DNA of 54,421 nt from Pseudomonas sp. PB120 (GCF_009761815.1 NZ_RWIN01000067.1:1-54421); one strand, 5' to 3'. Counted from the stretch's first letter, positions 16,667 through 25,969 are shown. Made by a program: numbers and translations. The notes: a model not told the origin generated them from the letters alone.

Positions 16667-18316
16667 GTGAAAAGACCTCTCGAACCCAACACCTACTACG
16701 ATCCCGCGTCGGTGGCTGGCAAGGCGCCGCCCATCAGCGACGAGACCGATATCCTCATCGTCGGCGCGGGCCCTGCGGGACTCGCGGCCGCCCTGGCCGC
16801 TGCCGGGCATGGCTTGCGGGTCACGCTGGTGGACGAAAATCCAATCCCCCTCGACACCATGGGCGAGGAGGTGCCGCTGCACTTTGGTGGCCGGATGGGC
16901 GCGGCGGTCGCCAACCGCAACAGCGTGCTGCAAACCCTTCTCGACGCTCGCCCGGAAATCGCCGACGCACTCGAAGCCGGGGTTGACGTGCGGCTCGGCA
17001 CGGCAGTCTGGGGACTGTTCCCGCAACAGCGCACCACGGCGTGGATCGACGGCGCCGTCGCCGGGCTCGCCGATGAAGAGAACGCCAGTCTGCTGCGTTT
17101 CAAGCAGGTGATTATTGCCACCGGCAGGCGCGACATGGGCCTCGCCTTTGATGGCTGGCACCGCCCCGGCGTCATGGGCGTCAGCGCCGCGCATCGGCTG
17201 GCGACGGTTTACGAGGCGCTGGATTGCAAACGCGCCGTACTGGTCGGCAGCGATACGCACGCGCTGGCGACGGCCCATGCGCTGATCCGCAAGGGCGTGC
17301 AAATCGTGGCAATCATTGAGCAGGCCGAACAGGTCAGCGGCGATTCAGCGTTGCTCGGCCTGTTGGTCGAGCACGGCGCCAGGGTGTTGACCGGGGATGT
17401 GGTTCGCGAGGCGGTCGGGGATGCTTTTGGCATCACGCGGATAACCGCAGTCGCCGTCGACACGGCAGGTCGCCCCGTTGACGGAGCGCTGTACGAGATC
17501 GAATGCGACACGGTACTGCTGGGCGTGGCGGCCATTCCTGCGATTGAACTGGTCGAGGCGGCCGGGTGCCGCACGTCATTTCAGGCCGACCGTGGTGGTC
17601 ACGTCCCGCAGGTGGACCCGGCGCAGCGCACGTCGTTGCCGTTCGTGCTGGTGGCGGGCGACTGCGCCGGTGTCTGGGCCTCGAAAAGCCTCGACGAGGA
17701 GGCTGCCCGGATTGAAGGCCGGATCGCCGCGCACACCGCACTTGCCGCGCTGGGTGTCGATATCGCTCAGCAAGACACGGCGCCAACGCCCGACATACCC
17801 ACTGGCGATGTGGCCGCCAACCGCACGGCGTGGGTGCGCGCGTCCACCGTGCATGCACAGAACGCACCTTTCGTTTGCTTGTGCGAAGAGGTGACCGCCA
17901 GCGAAATTCTCGGACAACAACCGCCACGCTATCTCGACTGGACACCCGCCGATACCACGGTGCAAAGCACGATGACGGCGTCGCTGCAAAACGGTTCGCC
18001 CAACCCCGACGTGACCAAGCGTCTGACCCGGGCCTGCATGGGGCCCTGCCAGGGACGCCGTTGTCGCGAACAAGTGGCGACGCTGCTCGGCATCGGTGCC
18101 GGGTTGAGCGTCGACGCCATTGCCCTGGCCTCGTTTCGTCCACCGGTGCGTCCTTTGTCGTTGCGCCAGATTGGCCAGATCGACGAAACACCCCACATGC
18201 AAAACCGTTGGGATGCCTGGTTCGACATGCCGTCGCAGTGGACGCCGTTCTGGCTGTGCACCGGGCAGCAGACCGTCGCTGTCCGTCCCACCCAACCGCC
18301 GCGTAACGAGGGCTGA
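16667..18316 (+). CDS. HcnB/OoxA-type NAD(P)/FAD oxidoreductase with BFD-like iron-sulfur region
   Basis: 549-residue alpha-type subunit. The N-terminal dinucleotide site TDILIVGAGPAGLAAALAAA lies at about 26-45, a second Rossmann-like stretch at KRAVLVGSDTHALATAHAL (about 187), and a third conserved LVAGDCAGVW (about 328). A C-terminal bacterioferritin-associated-ferredoxin-like region follows, with four Cys in C-L-C-E-E-V ... C-M-G-P-C-Q-G-R-R-C. GTG 16667 is the start (GAGGG 7 bases upstream). In known opine or cyanide-forming enzymes this subunit works with a beta subunit and a small [2Fe-2S] gamma subunit; the gamma gene is missing here. Confidence 0.88.
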   Translation: MKRPLEPNTYYDPASVAGKAPPISDETDILIVGAGPAGLAAALAAAGHGLRVTLVDENPIPLDTMGEEVPLHFGGRMGAAVANRNSVLQTLLDARPEIADALEAGVDVRLGTAVWGLFPQQRTTAWIDGAVAGLADEENASLLRFKQVIIATGRRDMGLAFDGWHRPGVMGVSAAHRLATVYEALDCKRAVLVGSDTHALATAHALIRKGVQIVAIIEQAEQVSGDSALLGLLVEHGARVLTGDVVREAVGDAFGITRITAVAVDTAGRPVDGALYEIECDTVLLGVAAIPAIELVEAAGCRTSFQADRGGHVPQVDPAQRTSLPFVLVAGDCAGVWASKSLDEEAARIEGRIAAHTALAALGVDIAQQDTAPTPDIPTGDVAANRTAWVRASTVHAQNAPFVCLCEEVTASEILGQQPPRYLDWTPADTTVQSTMTASLQNGSPNPDVTKRLTRACMGPCQGRRCREQVATLLGIGAGLSVDAIALASFRPPVRPLSLRQIGQIDETPHMQNRWDAWFDMPSQWTPFWLCTGQQTVAVRPTQPPRNEG

Positions 18317-18320
18317 CACC

Positions 18321-19490
18321 ATGCAGGCAGTTACGAAATCGTCCAACCGAGCGTCTGTCGTCATCGTCGGTGGCGGCGTGACCGGGTTGAGCGCCGCCTG
18401 GTGGCTGGCACGCGACGGCGTTGATGTGCTGGTCCTCGATGCCAACCTGATTGGCTGGGGCGCCTCGGGCCGTAACGGCGGCGGGTGCTCGCATCACCAC
18501 AGCCCGTTGTTTGTGGAAGAGCAGCGGCTGTGGCCGATGATGGACGAACTGCTCGGTTATCCCACCGAGTATCGGCCGGACCGCATCAGCATCGATCTGA
18601 CCGAACACCAACTGTCGCTCGATAAAAAAGTCGTCGACGAGGCCGCTTACTACGGATTGCGCGCCGACCTCCTGGACCCTCGACAGGTTCGCGACCTGGT
18701 GCCCTTTGCCGGCGACAACGTACTGGCGGGTTATTACTACCATTTCGGCGGCCACGCCAACCCGCACCGCACCCTGCAGGCCTATGCGTGGGCGCTGCAA
18801 AATCTCGGCGGCCGGCTGCTCGAGCACACGCCCGTTGTCGCCATCGAACGCCAGGGCGACCGCGTGACGGGCGTGCGCACGGCGCAAGGCCTGATCGCTT
18901 GTGATCATCTGGTGATTGCCGCCGGCCCGCATACCGGTGAATTGGCGGTCCAGCTCGGCGTCGACATCCCGCTCGTCACCGCCCGCGCCGAAATGATCGT
19001 GACCGAGCCGCTGCCGTTGATGGCGGTGGGCGGGGTGGATGGCAATGGTTTGTATGGCCGGCAAACCCTTCGCGGCAACCTGGCGTATGGCGGCGGTCCG
19101 CACGAATGGATCGACCTTGCGGACCTGCGCGGCACGCGCCCGCAATCGACGCCGCTGCAATGCAATATCGCCAAACGACTCGCCGACCTGTTCCCCAAAA
19201 TCGCGCACAAACGGGTGATTCGCAGCTGGGCCGGGTTCATCGAAAACACCCCGGACGGTCGCCCCGTGATCGACCGTCCGCCCGAGTTGGACAATGTCAC
19301 CGTCGCGACGATGTCCGGGGTCGGTTTCGGCCTGTCGCCGGCGAGCGGTCATGCCATTCGCGATCTGGTCGTTGACGGCACGTGCAGTTTTGCCGACCTC
19401 TCGACGTTCTCGCTTTCACGTTTTTCAGCCCTTGAGGCGGATTGGCAAGCTATTCAGGGCTGGCTGCCGTTACCTGTGCCGGGGGTGTAA
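18321..19490 (+). CDS. DAO-family FAD-dependent oxidoreductase (beta-type subunit 2)
   Basis: 389-residue flavoprotein of the DAO family. VVIVGGGVTGLSAAWWLARDG at about residues 13-33 binds the ADP moiety, WGASGRNGGGCSHH contacts FAD, and GFIENTPDGRPVIDRPPELDN precedes GVGFGLSPASGHAIRDLV. The ATG at 18321, with GAGGG 9 bases upstream, lies 5 bases after the preceding stop, so the genes are cotranscribed. It differs clearly from the first DAO protein of the operon, so the two are unlikely to be recent duplicates. Two beta-like proteins with a single alpha suggests alternative pairs or a two-step oxidation (inference). Confidence 0.87.
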   Translation: MQAVTKSSNRASVVIVGGGVTGLSAAWWLARDGVDVLVLDANLIGWGASGRNGGGCSHHHSPLFVEEQRLWPMMDELLGYPTEYRPDRISIDLTEHQLSLDKKVVDEAAYYGLRADLLDPRQVRDLVPFAGDNVLAGYYYHFGGHANPHRTLQAYAWALQNLGGRLLEHTPVVAIERQGDRVTGVRTAQGLIACDHLVIAAGPHTGELAVQLGVDIPLVTARAEMIVTEPLPLMAVGGVDGNGLYGRQTLRGNLAYGGGPHEWIDLADLRGTRPQSTPLQCNIAKRLADLFPKIAHKRVIRSWAGFIENTPDGRPVIDRPPELDNVTVATMSGVGFGLSPASGHAIRDLVVDGTCSFADLSTFSLSRFSALEADWQAIQGWLPLPVPGV

Positions 19491-19547
19491 AAAGGCTTTT
19501 TTGAATCGATGCACGCAACAATCATTCACCTCAAAAAGGTATTGACC

Positions 19548-20345
19548 ATGAAACGAATGCTCCGCAATTTGACAGTGCTGGCCTCGCTCGGCATGACGTT
19601 GTGTTCCTTCACGGCACCCGCCAGCGCGGCAGCTGAAACGCTGCGGTTTGGTGTGGCTGCGGAGCCCTATCCGCCGTTTCTGGTCAAGACACCCACCGGG
19701 CAATTCACCGGCTTCGAACCCGACCTGATCCGCGCGCTGTGCGAGCAGATGAAAGCCGAGTGCGAGATCAAGGAGGTGGCCTGGGACGGCATCATTCCGG
19801 CGCTGCTCGCCAACAAGTTCGACGTGCTCTTCAACTCCATGGGCATCAGCCCGGAGCGGCAAAAAGTCATTGCCTTCTCGCGTCCTTACTATGAAACCAC
19901 GGGGATTTTCGTTGCCCCGAAAAACGTCAAGGTGACGCTGACACCGGAAGGCCTGGCCGGCAAATCCATCGGCGTGCAGGGCTCGACCACCAACGCCGAG
20001 TTCATCCGCACCGCCTACGGCAACGCCTCCAACATCCGTATCTACAACACGCAGGACGACTGCAATGCCGATTTGCTGGCGGGCCGGATCGACGTCATGT
20101 TCCTCGACAAGCTTGGCGACATCGATTTCCTGAAGTCCGAAGACGGGTTGGCGTATGAGGAGAAAGGGACGGGCAGCGTCAAGATGGACCCGTTGCTCTA
20201 TGGCCTGGGCATCGGGGCGGGCCTGCGTAAGAGTGACACCGCGCTCAAGGTGAAAATCGATCAGGCGCTCACGCAATTGCATGATTCGGGCAAGTACACG
20301 CAGATCTCGGAAAAGTACTTTCCGGTCGACCTCTGGCCACAGTGA
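19548..20345 (+). CDS. ABC transporter solute-binding protein, family 3
   Basis: 265-residue periplasmic binding protein of the polar amino acid/opine class. The signal peptide ends near residue 24 (SFTAPASAAAE). The family start ETLRFGVAAEPYPPF and GFEPDLIRALCEQM, and the central FSRPYYETTGIFVAPK, follow. There is an extra Cys pair (CEQMKAECE). The ATG at 19548 has AAGG upstream. It sits 57 bases after the second DAO gene and probably captures the operon's substrate, but no permease or ATPase gene is adjacent. Confidence 0.9.
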   Translation: MKRMLRNLTVLASLGMTLCSFTAPASAAAETLRFGVAAEPYPPFLVKTPTGQFTGFEPDLIRALCEQMKAECEIKEVAWDGIIPALLANKFDVLFNSMGISPERQKVIAFSRPYYETTGIFVAPKNVKVTLTPEGLAGKSIGVQGSTTNAEFIRTAYGNASNIRIYNTQDDCNADLLAGRIDVMFLDKLGDIDFLKSEDGLAYEEKGTGSVKMDPLLYGLGIGAGLRKSDTALKVKIDQALTQLHDSGKYTQISEKYFPVDLWPQ

Positions 20346-20372
20346 GTCCCGAACCGCGCAAAGCAGGGGAGG

Positions 20373-20825
20373 CTATTGCGCCGAGCCTCCCGGCTTGATG
20401 TCCCCGCAGAAAATATCGGCATTGCCGCTGTCCGGCGCACTGCGCACCACGACGTAATACCCGCCGGAAAGCAGGACCGGTAATGCCACGGGTGCGCTTC
20501 GTGAGAACATCCAGCCGCGTACGGCCTGGCGTTCGGTGTTGACCCGGTCATTCATGGCGAAGGCCACGGGGCCGGGTTGCTCACAGCTGCCTTTATTGAT
20601 GAACGAATAAAGGCGCAAGGGCAGGGTTGATCCGCTTGGGGCGCCGCTGATGAAGAAACTGAGCCCGGTTTCCTTGCCCCAGTCGGACAGCGTGACGTTA
20701 CCGATCTGGCCGGTGTTGTTCCGGGCGGCCTCCAGCTTCACATTCACGCTGTTGTCTTTCGACGTGGCGCAGCCGAGCAGGCTTGCGCTGACCATCAGCG
20801 CGACAAGCGCGTACTTGAGCTTCAT
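20373..20825 (-). CDS. Putative lipoprotein of unknown function
   Basis: 150-residue protein with a type II signal peptide (MKLKYALVALMVSASLLGC; lipobox LLGC, Cys about residue 19). The rest is a beta-rich domain without recognised motifs; the paired Cys in KGSCEQPG and DIFCGD may form a disulfide. The ATG at 20825 has AGGAG 7 bases upstream. It lies downstream of DUF2950 on the same strand with a 46-base gap and is convergent with the binding-protein gene. Likely anchored in the outer or inner membrane facing the periplasm. Confidence 0.75.
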   Translation of the reverse strand: MKLKYALVALMVSASLLGCATSKDNSVNVKLEAARNNTGQIGNVTLSDWGKETGLSFFISGAPSGSTLPLRLYSFINKGSCEQPGPVAFAMNDRVNTERQAVRGWMFSRSAPVALPVLLSGGYYVVVRSAPDSGNADIFCGDIKPGGSAQ

Positions 20826-20871
20826 TGGCAAACTCCTGCGTAGAAGAGCGGCGAGGGGCGGGTATGCCTCG

Positions 20872-21789
20872 CTACTCTTGATCGACAGTCACCGCTTTCC
20901 AACTGTCATCCGGATCAAAGCGCTTCATCGATTTCGCCAGTTTTTCGCCGTCAGGCCCCAGGTCTTTTTCGAAGACCTGGCCTTCATGACTGATCATGAA
21001 GCTCATCACCCCGGTGTCGTCATATTTCGCCGGCCAGGCGATCAGGGCAAACCCCCGGCTCATCTTGTCGCCGATGAGGTAGCTGTAGGCGCCGCCGGGT
21101 GCCGATGGGCCTTGGCCCTTAAGGATGCGGAAGTGGTAACCGTGCCAGTCTTCGCCGCCAATGGCCTGGCCAAACTCGGGACCCAGGGGGCTGAGCTGAT
21201 CGGTGTCGTCGTCCGCCCAATAAAGGCCATCGTGCGTGCCGGGGGTGCTGAAAATGTTCTGTGCATACTCGAGGGCGCCGTCACCGTCGCGATCCTCTGA
21301 GGCATAGTCCATCTGGGCGTCGTGATAGGTCAGTACCGATTGCAGCGCGGCATGTTCGTTGTGGCCAATGCGACGTGCGCGGACTTCAGCGGCACCGGCC
21401 TTCATGTCGAAGCGCCAACCGCTCTCGGCTTTGGTCAAGGGGATGGGCAATGTCCAGTTATCCTTGCCGACCGACAGGATTGCCTTGCGCTCGCTGGGTT
21501 TTTCGATGTGGTGCTGCTCGTGGTATTGCTTCAAAAAAGCATCCACATCGCTGCGCTGTACGCCTTCGCGCGGGATGAAACTGCGCCAGTCATCACCCAG
21601 CAACTCTGCCAGGCGTGCCTGATCGGCGTGTTCCGTACCCAGTGCTTCGACGAATGCTTCGGCGGCTTTTTCCGGCGTTGGAAAGGCTTGCTGTGCGCTG
21701 ACGATGCACGACCACGCCAACCCGGCGGCGATCACCAGGGCGTGAACGAACACGCCCATGCCTGGCTTCACTCGAGGATTATTGTTCAC
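20872..21789 (-). CDS. DUF2950 family exported protein
   Basis: 305-residue protein with an N-terminal signal segment (FVHALVIAAGLAWSCIVSAQQ, about 14-34). The family text FPTPEKAAEAFVEAL, YHDAQMDYASEDRDGDG, GAYSYLIGDKMSRGFALIAWP and GVMSFMISHEGQVFEKDLG follows. The ATGA overlap with the upstream DUF3300 gene shows translational coupling; the two families usually occur together. The function is unknown, likely periplasmic. Confidence 0.88.
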   Translation of the reverse strand: MNNNPRVKPGMGVFVHALVIAAGLAWSCIVSAQQAFPTPEKAAEAFVEALGTEHADQARLAELLGDDWRSFIPREGVQRSDVDAFLKQYHEQHHIEKPSERKAILSVGKDNWTLPIPLTKAESGWRFDMKAGAAEVRARRIGHNEHAALQSVLTYHDAQMDYASEDRDGDGALEYAQNIFSTPGTHDGLYWADDDTDQLSPLGPEFGQAIGGEDWHGYHFRILKGQGPSAPGGAYSYLIGDKMSRGFALIAWPAKYDDTGVMSFMISHEGQVFEKDLGPDGEKLAKSMKRFDPDDSWKAVTVDQE

Positions 21790-23300
21790 CGACGGCCCCC
21801 CCTTGAACGCGCTGGTGGACTGGACGGCCGGCTGATCTGATGGCCGGCTGAACGCATGGAACCGGGGCGCTGGGCGGAGGCCTGACTGGCCCTGCCACGG
21901 TTGGCGAATGCGTTGCTCTGGGACGGTGAACGGGCGCCGGCGAAGGCATTATTGCGCGCACCTCCCGCACTGGCGGTTGGCCGTTTTGGCGCAGATTGAC
22001 GGGCTTGTGCGGCGCCTTGTCCACGCTGCTCGCGCTGCTGATGCTGACCAGGCTGAGCGTTCTGCCTGCGGGGTTGCTGGGCTTCCCGAGTATTTCTGGC
22101 AGTACCCTGGCCTCTGTCGGAAGCAGCCGCCCTCGGCCTGTCTGCGCCACCTTGCATCCGATTCCCGGCCGAGATTCCGGACTGCGCTTGGCGCGCCTGA
22201 TCGCGGGCTTGCCGATTGCTGGTGGCCGGTCGTTCTATACCGTGCCTGTCCATGGAGCCGCGGGCTTTTTCACGGGCCTGGGCGCGCTGGGCGTTGTCCC
22301 CGCGGAAGGCTTCACGCTGACTGGCACCGTTGAGTTGGCGGCCGAACTGCTCGCGGCTTCTGTTATCCCTATAGGGGACACCATCGCGGTGAACGGCGTT
22401 GTGCTGCCATTTGTTGTTGGTGATCCGGTTGTTGCCGTTGATGTTGTTGTAACGGTTGACGTCGATATCGACGTCGTTATTGCCCCAGTCACAATTGCCC
22501 CACAACGCGCCGACGATTGCGACGCCGGTACCAAACGCCAGCCCGGCCATCAAGGCCTGGCCGGGATAATAGGCGGGCGGCGGCGGGTAGTACGTGGGCG
22601 GCGAGGCAGGATAGGGCCAGGGGCCGTAGGCGGTGGTCGGGTTGTAAGTGGGGACGTACACCACCTGCGGATCGGAAGGCTCAATGATAATGGTCGAAGT
22701 GCTGGTGGCAGGGGCGGCCGTTGCGGGTGCAGGTGTGGTTGCCGGGGCTTGTTCCGGTGCCGCGACATTATTCTCAATGGTCACGTTCTGATACTGGTTG
22801 CTCTGCAGGTTGCCGGCTGCCTGCGCCTGACGACGCAAACGCTGCACGCCCACCATCACATCGTCGGGCTGCGCCAGGAACGCATCCCCCAGGCGCTGAA
22901 CCCACACGGGGTCCTGTCCCAGCGTTGCCAGGACCTGAGGGAAGGCAACCAGCGCCTGCACGCTTGGGTCCCAGGTCTGGGTCGCCACTTGTTTAACCGC
23001 ATCATCGCCCTTGGCGTCGGGGTGGGCTTTGGACCAGGTGACCGCCTCGGCGACTTCCCCGGGATACGTGGTGGCCATCAGCACCTGCGCCAGCAGCGGG
23101 TCCGGGTAAAGCGCGATGGGCGCCAGCATTTGATCCAGCTGCTCTTCGCTGAACACCGCATCCTTGGCCGCTGGCGGGACGGCCGCAGGGTCGGCAGCGG
23201 CAGCGGACACGGGTGCCGCCGCGTCCGGTGTTTGAGCCAGGCAGGAGGTCCCGCCAAAGAACAGCACGGCTGACACGGCATACAGTAATGGAATGCGCAT
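21786..23300 (-). CDS. DUF3300 family exported protein
   Basis: 504-residue exported protein. A signal peptide (MRIPLLYAVSAVLFFGGTSC) is followed by the DUF3300 core: FSEEQLDQMLAPIALYPDPLL, TYPGEVAEAVTWSK and FPQVLATLGQDPVWVQRLGDAFL. A Pro/Ala-rich hinge and a long Arg/Gln/Asn/Ser-rich, disordered C-terminal half (about residues 300-504) end in RSRGGRR. The ATG at 23300 starts the signal peptide. The basic tail could bind cell wall or nucleic acid, but this is not established. It overlaps the DUF2950 gene by 4 bases. Confidence 0.87.
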   Translation of the reverse strand: MRIPLLYAVSAVLFFGGTSCLAQTPDAAAPVSAAAADPAAVPPAAKDAVFSEEQLDQMLAPIALYPDPLLAQVLMATTYPGEVAEAVTWSKAHPDAKGDDAVKQVATQTWDPSVQALVAFPQVLATLGQDPVWVQRLGDAFLAQPDDVMVGVQRLRRQAQAAGNLQSNQYQNVTIENNVAAPEQAPATTPAPATAAPATSTSTIIIEPSDPQVVYVPTYNPTTAYGPWPYPASPPTYYPPPPAYYPGQALMAGLAFGTGVAIVGALWGNCDWGNNDVDIDVNRYNNINGNNRITNNKWQHNAVHRDGVPYRDNRSREQFGRQLNGASQREAFRGDNAQRAQAREKARGSMDRHGIERPATSNRQARDQARQAQSGISAGNRMQGGADRPRAAASDRGQGTARNTREAQQPRRQNAQPGQHQQREQRGQGAAQARQSAPKRPTASAGGARNNAFAGARSPSQSNAFANRGRASQASAQRPGSMRSAGHQISRPSSPPARSRGGRR

Positions 23301-23514
23301 TGCCGCTCCCCATCTGGTCTGGTCGGCTTGAATGGGATGGCTCGATATCCGGGAGTGAACGCTGACTCTGCAAGCCACAGGGGTCCGCCTCGCTGCCGTT
23401 CGTTAATGGTAGCAAAGGTATAAATTTTCGATTGATTCATTGCGGCAAATGTCTGAAGTGCCCAAGGGCGCCGTTGCTACACTGAGTTTACGCGGGGCAT
23501 TGGGCTAATCGGGC

Positions 23515-25074
23515 ATGAGCGTGAAGCCGTTGATCAGGATCGACCTGCGACGCTTGATCCTGCTGTTTACGTTGGTCACTGCGCTGATCACGCTGGTGAG
23601 CAGCCTCTATGTCGTGTATTGGGTCCAGAAGCAGGAGCTGATCGAAGCGACCCTGGAGCCCAATCGCGCCTACGCGACGAAAGTGGCATCGAGCATTGAT
23701 GAATTCCTCAGGATCAGTCAGGAGCGTCTGGCCTACAGCGCCGAACGCTTGACCGGGCAATTGGGCAACGACGAGTTTTTGAAGAGCGAGGCGGTACGCC
23801 TTCAGGGAGAGGATTCGAGCTTCAACTCGATTGCGATATTCGATGCCACCGGGAAAGTATTGGAGGCTGCACCCCAAAGCCTGCAGATCAAGGGACGAAC
23901 GTTTCGTGACGAGGGTATCGTGCAGGTATTGCGTGACCGCCGACCGACGGTCAGCTCGGCCTTTGTGTCGGAGATCGGTAACCTGGTGATTTTCGTGTCG
24001 CATCCCCTGTTCGATGGAAACGGCCAATATACAGGGGCGGTCGGTGGCACCATTTATCTGCAGAAGCAAAGCGTGCTGTACACGTTGATCAGCAAACACT
24101 TCCATAAAGGTAATGTGCAGGTTTACGTCGTGGACAGCGGGCGTCGACTGCTTTACTACCCGGACCGTAATCGAATTGGCCAGGCGCTGGGCCCGGATAC
24201 GGCGGTGGACGCCGCGTTGCGCGGTGACAGCGGTGCCATGGAAAGCATCGATTCCGAAGGGGCCAGCATGCTGGCTGGTTACGCCTACGTGTCTGAGAGT
24301 CGCTGGGGTGTTATCTGCGTGCAATCGCGTGAAATCGCCCTGGCACCGCTCAACGCCCTGATGGCCAAAGTGGTTGTGGTAATCGTGCCTATCAGCCTGA
24401 TCGGTTTCGTGATCATCTGGTGGGTCACCCAATTGATCACCCGGCCCCTGCGTCAGTTGGCGGCCGTGGCAAGTCACCTTGACGCCGGTGACAGCCCTTC
24501 TCAAATCCGCTCGGTGCGCACCTGGTACATCGAGGCCGCGCACATTCGCCGGGCGCTGTCGATCGGTGTAGCGCTGACGCAGGAGAAGCTCGGACGCCTC
24601 AATCTCCAGGCCCAAAGCGATCCATTGACGGGGCTGCCCAACCGTCGGGCGATGGACGAGGCACTGCAGGTGTTGCAGCAAACACGCACGCCGTTCTCGG
24701 TGTTGGCGCTGGACATTGATCACTTCAAGAAGGTGAACGACACCTACGGTCATGACGCCGGCGACGTCGCGCTTCGAGCGATCGCTGATGTGCTCAGGCA
24801 GAGCTCGCGGGAGGGCGACCTGCCATACCGGATTGGTGGCGAGGAATTCACCGTGCTGCTTCCGAACACACCAAAAACCAAGGCGATCGAGGTGGCCGAG
24901 CGTTTGCGCGCCAGGGTGGAAATCACGAGGATCGACAAGGTCGGGGCCGTCACGATGTCCATTGGCGTGGCGAGTTGGCTGCCGGAAGGCCCCGCTGTGT
25001 CCGTCTTACTGAAACAAGCGGACGAGCACCTTTACAAGGCCAAGGAGGGCGGAAGAAACCGGGTAGAGGCATGA
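23515..25074 (+). CDS. Cache-HAMP-GGDEF diguanylate cyclase with I-site
   Basis: 519-residue inner-membrane c-di-GMP synthase. TM1 is at about residues 14-34, a periplasmic double-Cache sensor spans about 40-280, TM2 (VVVVIVPISLIGFVIIWWV) about 288-308, and a HAMP-like linker leads to GGDEF (about 360-519). Motifs are DPLTGLPNRRAM, DIDHFKKVNDTYGHDAGD and the active GGEEF. An intact RxxD inhibitory site (REGD) lies five residues before GGEEF, so feedback inhibition is expected. The ATG at 23515 begins the first cytoplasmic stretch. The ligand of the Cache domain is unknown. Confidence 0.92.
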   Translation: MSVKPLIRIDLRRLILLFTLVTALITLVSSLYVVYWVQKQELIEATLEPNRAYATKVASSIDEFLRISQERLAYSAERLTGQLGNDEFLKSEAVRLQGEDSSFNSIAIFDATGKVLEAAPQSLQIKGRTFRDEGIVQVLRDRRPTVSSAFVSEIGNLVIFVSHPLFDGNGQYTGAVGGTIYLQKQSVLYTLISKHFHKGNVQVYVVDSGRRLLYYPDRNRIGQALGPDTAVDAALRGDSGAMESIDSEGASMLAGYAYVSESRWGVICVQSREIALAPLNALMAKVVVVIVPISLIGFVIIWWVTQLITRPLRQLAAVASHLDAGDSPSQIRSVRTWYIEAAHIRRALSIGVALTQEKLGRLNLQAQSDPLTGLPNRRAMDEALQVLQQTRTPFSVLALDIDHFKKVNDTYGHDAGDVALRAIADVLRQSSREGDLPYRIGGEEFTVLLPNTPKTKAIEVAERLRARVEITRIDKVGAVTMSIGVASWLPEGPAVSVLLKQADEHLYKAKEGGRNRVEA

Positions 25075-25119
25075 GACGTCATGCAGCCTGTTTCCCCCGC
25101 ACGCTCTATCCAGGGCTCT

Positions 25120-25959
25120 TTAGCCCAAATCCTCCGCCCGATGCCGTTCGGGCACCTGGCTTTCCTCATCCCCCCACGTCCGGTTGACGCGTTGGCCCCG
25201 GATGACCGCAGGCCGGTTGGCGATGTCCTCGGCCCAGCGCTGCACGTGGGTGTACTCGTGCGCAGACAGAAACTCGGCCGCCGAGTACACGTTATTCCGC
25301 ACCAACTGCCCGTACCAGGACCAGACCGCGATATCGGCAATGGTGTAGCGCTCACCGGCCAGGTAGGGGCTTTCAGCCAGGCGACGGTCGAGGACATCCA
25401 GCTGACGCTTGGTTTCCATGGTGAAACGGTTGATCGGGTATTCGAGCTTGTCCGGCGCGTAGGCGTAGAAATGGCCGAAGCCACCGCCCAGGTAGGGCGC
25501 CGCACCCATCTGCCAGAACAGCCAGTTCAGGGTTTCGGTGCGCCCGGCCAGATCGGTGGGCAGGAAGGCGCCGAATTTTTCCGCCAGATACAGCAGGATC
25601 GAACCGGATTCGAAGACGCGAATCGGCGGCTCTGCGCTGCGGTCCAGCAGGGCCGGGATTTTTGAATTGGGGTTGATCTCGACAAAGCCGCTGGAGAACT
25701 GGTCGCCTTCATTGATGCGGATCAGCCAGGCGTCGTACTCGGCATCGGCATGCCCCAGCGCGAGCAGCTCCTCCAGCAGAATGGTGACCTTCACGCCATT
25801 GGGCGTGGCCAGCGAATAGAGCTGCAACGGGTGCTTGCCGGTCGGCAGCACTTTGTCATGGGTCGGGCCGGCGGTCGGGCGGTTGATGCTGGCGAACTGG
25901 CCGCCAGATGGGGCGTTGTGTTTCCAGACCTTGGGCGGAACATAAGACGCTTTGCTCAC
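25120..25959 (-). CDS. yghU: YghU-type glutathione S-transferase / disulfide reductase
   Basis: 279-residue GST of the Nu class, close in text to E. coli YghU: PPKVWKHNAPSGGQFASINRP, KHPLQLYSLATPNGVKVTI, INEGDQFSSGFVEINPNSKI, FESGSILLYLAEKFG, RTETLNWLFWQMGAAP and YTIADIAVW. These enzymes bind two glutathiones and reduce disulfides such as 2-hydroxyethyl disulfide. The start is GTG 25959, with GAGG upstream, because the conserved N-terminus begins there. It follows the MHS transporter by 10 bases on the same strand. Confidence 0.92.
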   Translation of the reverse strand: MSKASYVPPKVWKHNAPSGGQFASINRPTAGPTHDKVLPTGKHPLQLYSLATPNGVKVTILLEELLALGHADAEYDAWLIRINEGDQFSSGFVEINPNSKIPALLDRSAEPPIRVFESGSILLYLAEKFGAFLPTDLAGRTETLNWLFWQMGAAPYLGGGFGHFYAYAPDKLEYPINRFTMETKRQLDVLDRRLAESPYLAGERYTIADIAVWSWYGQLVRNNVYSAAEFLSAHEYTHVQRWAEDIANRPAVIRGQRVNRTWGDEESQVPERHRAEDLG

Positions 25960-25969
25960 GAGAGGGACC

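Noticed and set aside
17433..19352. Long minus-strand frame across the flavoprotein operon
   Set aside because: High-GC shadow of two well-supported flavoprotein genes with no recognisable domain.
20366..20391. GGGAGGCT/AGCCTCCC hairpin between the binding-protein and lipoprotein genes
   Set aside because: It overlaps the lipoprotein stop codon and lacks a U-tract, so I did not list it as a terminator.
21996..23273. Plus-strand frame antisense to DUF3300
   Set aside because: Gly/Val-rich shadow of a low-complexity gene; no start signal.
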